Source: Phytomonospora sp040655735 (GTDB lineage: Bacteria > Actinomycetota > Actinomycetes > Mycobacteriales > Micromonosporaceae). From it: a stretch of 64,000 nt of DNA. The stretch spans positions 1-64,000 of the forward strand of contig NZ_JBFAKK010000008.1 in the NCBI RefSeq assembly GCF_040655735.1, written 5' to 3'. The position numbers were made by a program, and so were the translations under genes. Below, one piece after another: positions 60,545 through 64,000 of this stretch; the stretch's first letter is position 1; the number at the start of each line of letters is the position of its first letter. Under the pieces are notes generated by a model that was given only the letters and a program-made list of their open reading frames with translations, did no database searches and was not told the origin of the DNA.

Positions 60545-61423
60545 ATGAGCCACGATCCGACGCCGCAGCCGCCAGGCCAGCCCGGTCGCCCGGACCCGGC
60601 ACAGCCGATTCCCATCCCTCCGAGCCCGCCGGGCCGTCCCGGGGACCCCTGGTCCCCCGGTCCCGGCCCGAACCCACCGAGCCCGACACCGCCGGATCCG
60701 ACGCGGCCCGAACCCATGCCGCCCTCGCCGGCCCCGACACCGCCGAGTCCGACGGAGCCGGCGCCCGAGCCTCCGAGGCCGCCCTCACCAGGGGATGTGC
60801 CTTCGCCTCCGGGCGCGGAGGAGCCGCCGACGGCGATCGTGCCGCCATCGCTTCAACAGCCCGGCACCCCTTATGGGGTGCCGGGCTTTCCTGGCGGAGG
60901 GCCCGGTGGCGCGCCTCCCGGCGGCGTTCCCGGCGGGCCGTTCAGCGGCGGGCCCCCGCCGAAGAAACTCTCGACCGGTGCGGTCGTCGCGATAATCGCG
61001 GCGGCCGTCGTCATCCTGCTGTGCCTGGTGTGCGGGATCCTCGGAGTCATCCGCGCCAACGACGACCGCGCCACCGGCGGCCTCGCCGTCGTGCCCACCC
61101 CCGGGTTGCCGACCGCGCCCAAACCACCCGCCGTCGCCCCCAAATCGCTCGTGCCGCCGAAGACCGACAGGCCCGCCACCGCCTTCGCCGGTGAGGGCAC
61201 CTACCTCGTCGGCACCGACATCACGCCCGGCCAGTTCCGCGCGCTCGTGCCCGAGACGGCGATCCTCTGCTACTGGGAGCGGCTGTCGGGGACCAGCGGC
61301 GAGTTCGGCGACATCATCGCCAACGGCGAGGCGCAGCCCGGCGCGCCCGAGATCGTCACCATCGCCCACAGCGACAAGGCCTTCCGCACCCGCGGGTGCG
61401 GTTCCTGGAGCCTCATCGCCTGA
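60545..61423 (+). CDS. Proline-rich membrane protein with conserved extracellular domain
   Basis: 292 residues. The first 135 are extremely Pro/Gly-rich (MSHDPTPQPPGQPGRPDPAQ, PPSPTPPDPTRPEPMPPSPA) and cytoplasmic. One transmembrane helix follows (VVAIIAAAVVILLCLVCGIL). The outer C-terminal domain (GTYLVGTDITPGQFRALVPE, CYWERLSGTSGEFGDIIANG, RTRGCGSWSLIA) is conserved in many actinobacterial lipoproteins and membrane proteins, with two Cys likely forming a disulfide. Function unknown. Confidence 0.8.
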   Translation: MSHDPTPQPPGQPGRPDPAQPIPIPPSPPGRPGDPWSPGPGPNPPSPTPPDPTRPEPMPPSPAPTPPSPTEPAPEPPRPPSPGDVPSPPGAEEPPTAIVPPSLQQPGTPYGVPGFPGGGPGGAPPGGVPGGPFSGGPPPKKLSTGAVVAIIAAAVVILLCLVCGILGVIRANDDRATGGLAVVPTPGLPTAPKPPAVAPKSLVPPKTDRPATAFAGEGTYLVGTDITPGQFRALVPETAILCYWERLSGTSGEFGDIIANGEAQPGAPEIVTIAHSDKAFRTRGCGSWSLIA

Positions 61424-61495
61424 GTGGTGCCCGGCCCTCCCCTGCCGCTAGTGTCGTAATCCCTTCAGCGGCAAGGTTTCCGAGAGGTGGGCAGC

Positions 61496-61756
61496 ATGGC
61501 GGGCATCGATGACGTCAAGTCCGGGATCGCACAGGCGGCCGACTCCGCGCAAGACGGGGCCGCGCTGATCCAGTCGGCGATCGACAAGCACAACGAGGCC
61601 ATCGCGCAACTGCGCGACAGCACCTCCGGCTCGTCGAACCCGAAGGTCGAGAGCAGCATCGGGCTTCTCGACCAGGTCATCCAGGCCCTCAACGAGGCCC
61701 TCGCCCACAACTCCGGCGCGATGAACGACGCGAACGATTACGCGGGGATGCTCTGA
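61496..61756 (+). CDS. Small alpha-helical hypothetical protein
   Basis: 86 residues from ATG 61496 (an in-frame GTG at 61487 exists). Predicted mostly helical: VKSGIAQAADSAQDGAALIQ, AIDKHNEAIAQLRDSTSGSS, ESSIGLLDQVIQALNEALAH. No WxG motif, so not a classical ESX substrate. Resembles in style small coiled proteins of Micromonosporales; no name assigned. Confidence 0.6.
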   Translation: MAGIDDVKSGIAQAADSAQDGAALIQSAIDKHNEAIAQLRDSTSGSSNPKVESSIGLLDQVIQALNEALAHNSGAMNDANDYAGML

Positions 61757-62259
61757 TCCCTGCTCGCTGCGCTCGCAAGGCGGGGGAGACTGCGTCTCCA
61801 CCCGCACCCCCTCTGGCTCGGGTTGCGCTGGGTGGGGTGCCCCGTGGGAAGTTTGCATACAGCCGGTGGTGCGCGGCTTGCTCTACACGTTGCGCTCGTA
61901 AGGCGGAGGAGACTGCGTCTCCACCCGCGACTCCTTCAGCTCGGCTTGTGCCGGGCGGGGTGGCGCGGTCTGCGGACGCAAGCCCATGCGTGAGCCGGGT
62001 ATGGGCACCGGGCATCGGTGGCGGGTGAGCACCGTCTTCCCGTAGCGGCCGGGCCGCCGCGTGGGCCGGTCTTGGCGTCGCCACGGTGGCGCGAGGGTGT
62101 CGCGGGGGTTCGGCTTTGCCTCTCCGGCGGGTCCGAACGTCTCCCCTTGCCCTGTCGCAACGCGTGCTCACCTGCCTGAACACTGTGTCAGTCGGCTGTC
62201 AGGGGTCGCGACAGCGGAGCGTCAGGGCGTTGTCAGGTCGGCCGCCGATAGTTGCCGAC
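61757..62259. other. Gene-free region with hairpin-bearing direct repeats
   Basis: About 500 bases with no believable gene. Its main content is a pair of imperfect direct repeats at 61768-61838 and 61891-61962 (see repeat entry). Bases 61963-62220 are GC-rich without a recognised signal. Confidence 0.6.
61768..61962. repeat. Imperfect direct repeat pair with internal hairpin
   Basis: Two copies about 70 bases long, offset by 123 bases, each with TGCGCTCG(C/T)AAGGCGG, then GGAGAC-TGC-GTCTCC (a 6-bp stem with 3-base loop) and CCACCCGC, ending in GG(T/C)GGGGTG. They resemble a REP/MITE-like palindromic element. Confidence 0.6.
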
Positions 62260-63252
62260 ATGAACAACGCCAGCACCGCCTCCGCCCCGTCCGTCCACTT
62301 CTCCGCCTCCACCTCCAGCGCCTCCACTCCCGCGCCCGCTTCCGTTCCCGCAGCCGCCGGTGTTCTTCCCTCTCTCCCCATCGGCGGGTACGCCGAGGTC
62401 GGTGGGCGGCGGATCTTCGTTCACCGTGCCGGTGACGCGGCCGGTCCCGCGGTCGTCTTCCTTCCGGGTGCCAGTGCGATCGGGCTGGACTACTTCGGTC
62501 TGCAGCAGCGGGTCGCCGGCTTCGCGACCGCCGTGGTCTACGACCGGGCCGGTACCGGCTTCAGCGACGATGCTCCTCTCCCCCGGTCGGGCGAGGCCGT
62601 GGTGACCGAGCTGCACGAAGTCCTGGCGTCGCAAGGGATCGAGAGTCCTTATGTCCTCGTCGCGCACTCGCTCGGGGGTGCGTTCGCGCATCGCTTCGCG
62701 CAGCTCTTCCCCGACGACGTCGCCGGACTGGTCTGGGTGGACGCCTTCCACCGTGACTGGGACGCGTTCCTGCCGGTCGAGGCGGGCTTGGCGGCGGGCG
62801 AGGAGCTGGCGCCCTCGGCCGAGCAGCTCGAACAGGCCCTGCCGTTGATGCGGGACATGATCGCCGCCATGTTCGCCGACTACCCCGAGGCCGTCCGTGA
62901 CGCGGTCGTCGACTACCACGTGTCGCGGCGCTGGATCACCGCCGGCATCGCCGAGCGAGGCCAGATGGTGTCCCTCGCCGAGGAACTGCACACCGGGCCG
63001 CAGGTGCCCGACGTCCCGGTCATCGCCTTGACTCCCGTCGGTGTCGACCCCGCACAGCAGTCCCTCATGTCGGAGGAGGTCATGCAGGCCGTCCACGACG
63101 GGAAGGTGCGCCTCGACGCGGCACTGGTCGCCTCGGTCTCCAACGGTGAGCAGCGGATCCTCAGCGACACCAACCACAGTCAGATCATCGTCGACCGCGC
63201 CGATGCCGTCGTCCAGGCCGTCCGGGACGTCATCGACCGCGCCGGCCGCTGA
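62260..63252 (+). CDS. Alpha/beta hydrolase
   Basis: 330 residues from ATG 62260. A Ser/Ala/Pro-rich N-terminus (about 1-45) may be a linker rather than a signal peptide. Fold: VVFLPGASAIGLDYFGLQQR, VVYDRAGTGFSDDAPLPRSG, VLVAHSLGGAFAHRFAQLFP (GxSxG), GVDPAQQSL, and SDTNHSQIIVDRADAV with the probable catalytic His. Long cap between strands 6 and 7. Substrate unknown. Confidence 0.88.
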   Translation: MNNASTASAPSVHFSASTSSASTPAPASVPAAAGVLPSLPIGGYAEVGGRRIFVHRAGDAAGPAVVFLPGASAIGLDYFGLQQRVAGFATAVVYDRAGTGFSDDAPLPRSGEAVVTELHEVLASQGIESPYVLVAHSLGGAFAHRFAQLFPDDVAGLVWVDAFHRDWDAFLPVEAGLAAGEELAPSAEQLEQALPLMRDMIAAMFADYPEAVRDAVVDYHVSRRWITAGIAERGQMVSLAEELHTGPQVPDVPVIALTPVGVDPAQQSLMSEEVMQAVHDGKVRLDAALVASVSNGEQRILSDTNHSQIIVDRADAVVQAVRDVIDRAGR

Positions 63253-63342
63253 CCTCTTCGGCGACGACCTCCGCAACTCGGCAAGACCTCACCGCAGACC
63301 ACGTCACATCTTCACCGGTACATTTTCCAAGGAGCACCAGTC

Positions 63343-63750
63343 ATGACCGTCAACCTCTCCGACCAGGACAAGGCCACCATCCGCACCGCCGCCTTCGGCG
63401 CGATCACGCTGCTGTCCTTCGCCGACGTCGCCGGCTCGCCGCACAAGGTCGCCACCCACGGCACCCTCGCGCTGAACTCGGCGACCGGCCTGGTCGGACA
63501 CGTCCTGTCCGCCAAGTCCAAGGACTTCAGACTCCAGACCAAGTCCGGCGCCGTCCTCGCCGACCAGGTCTTCCCCGCGCTCGCCGCGTCGGTGACCCTC
63601 CTCGATGCCCACGATCCCGCCGAGGCCGACAACTTCCGCGCCACCATCGCCGTCGCCCTCGACGCCGCCGCACGCGCCGGCAGCAGCGTCCCCAGCGCAC
63701 CCCTGACCGAGATGATCCGCAAGATCACCGAAGTCATCGCCGTCGCGTAG
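63343..63750 (+). CDS. Hypothetical protein
   Basis: 135 residues, mostly helical (ATIRTAAFGAITLLSFADVA, NSATGLVGHVLSAKSKDFRL, NFRATIAVALDAAARAGSSV, EMIRKITEVIAVA). AAGGAG precedes the ATG by nine bases. Family not recognised with certainty. It follows the hydrolase by 90 bases and may share its transcript; a large hairpin follows. Confidence 0.65.
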   Translation: MTVNLSDQDKATIRTAAFGAITLLSFADVAGSPHKVATHGTLALNSATGLVGHVLSAKSKDFRLQTKSGAVLADQVFPALAASVTLLDAHDPAEADNFRATIAVALDAAARAGSSVPSAPLTEMIRKITEVIAVA

Positions 63751-63769
63751 ACAGATGAGGGCTTCCCCG

Positions 63770-63812
63770 CCACCACCGTCACGAGGGCCCGGCTGGCCCC
63801 ACACGGTGGTGG
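63770..63812 (+). terminator. Hairpin after the 135-residue hypothetical gene
   Basis: CCACCACCGT and ACGGTGGTGG form a 10-bp stem with a 23-base loop, 20 bases after the stop, followed by CCTTTCC. Confidence 0.6.
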
Positions 63813-63899
63813 CCTTTCCAGTGATCGGGAACGTCAGGCCGGCGGCGTGTTTCGGCCAATGGTGTTGCCCTGAGCCGATCTTGCCGCCACACTCGCCGC

Positions 63900-64000
63900 A
63901 TGTCGTTGCGTCACCATGAGATCGCCGAGGCGAACCACCGGATCCTCAATCCCTTCACCGAGTCCAAACTGGACCTTCTCGGTGAGCTGTGCCGGCTGCG
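63900..64000 (+). CDS. SAM-dependent methyltransferase, 5' part only
   Basis: From ATG 63900 the frame reads MSLRHHEIAEANHRILNPFT then ESKLDLLGELCRLR to the window end. The HRILNPFTxxKLxLLGELC start is typical of a family of actinobacterial class I methyltransferases; the SAM motif would come just beyond the window. Only 33 codons are visible. Confidence 0.55.
   Translation, partial: MSLRHHEIAEANHRILNPFTESKLDLLGELCRL

Noticed and set aside
61496..61756. ESX/WXG100 secreted protein
   Set aside because: Size and helices fit but the WxG motif and the C-terminal YxxxD/E are missing and there is no ESX gene nearby.

Overview
This window is the replication-origin region of a high-GC actinomycete chromosome. 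The block from dnaA leftward (dnaA, dnaN, gnd, recF, dciA, gyrB, gyrA, DUF3566, tRNA-Ile) is on the minus strand. The block to the right (rpmH, rnpA, yidD, yidC, jag, rsmG, parA, parB) is on the plus strand. This is the standard actinobacterial oriC layout with oriC between dnaN and dnaA. gnd between dnaN and recF, 18 exact parS sites and a separate pseudokinase gene beside murJ point to a Streptomyces/Micromonosporales/Glycomycetales-type organism. The genus cannot be fixed from the sequence alone.

Layout. 1-9.6 kb: secreted subtilase, LuxR-type regulator, a frameshifted TIM-barrel-like gene, and an overlapping sigma factor / membrane protein / DevR-like regulator set followed by a universal stress protein. 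9.6-18.6 kb: accessory genes (three-gene YciI, ArsR-SRPBCC, RibD-like cluster with a visible operator; HxlR/DUF1330 pair; several small proteins) and the scars of rearrangement, namely an inositol monophosphatase remnant and a tyrosine-integrase remnant abutting tRNA-Ala. 18.7-30.2 kb: tRNA-Ile and the replication genes, with oriC at about 27.95-28.36 kb. 30.6-33.6 kb: ribosomal protein, RNase P, membrane insertion and rRNA methylation genes. 33.6-40 kb: parAB with two roughly 1.1-1.2 kb gene-free stretches packed with parS sites. 40-53 kb: ddl/aminotransferase, small metabolic genes with local regulators, trxBA behind a SigR-type promoter, sigM with its membrane partner, pseudokinase, murJ and the CCA-adding enzyme. 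53-64 kb: hydrolases with divergent regulators, cyclophilin, MFS transporter, ogt, an aldehyde dehydrogenase/TetR pair, a third RibD-like reductase, a proline-rich membrane protein and a truncated methyltransferase.

How it works together. DnaA binds oriC and additional perfect boxes at its own gene and in the gyrB-gyrA gap. DnaN, RecF, DciA and gyrase serve replication. ParB loads on parS sites lying on both sides of oriC (6.9 to 47.5 kb) and ParA segregates the origin. MurJ with its pseudokinase, Ddl and YidC/YidD connect to envelope growth. Several metabolic genes each have their own repressor with a palindromic operator visible next to it.

No CRISPR array, rRNA gene or intact mobile element was seen. 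No single clearly undescribed system stands out. The most unusual signals are parS sites fused to terminators or placed inside genes, DnaA boxes between gyrB and gyrA, the rearranged tRNA-Ile/tRNA-Ala interval with an integrase remnant, and the frameshift in the 5-6 kb gene.
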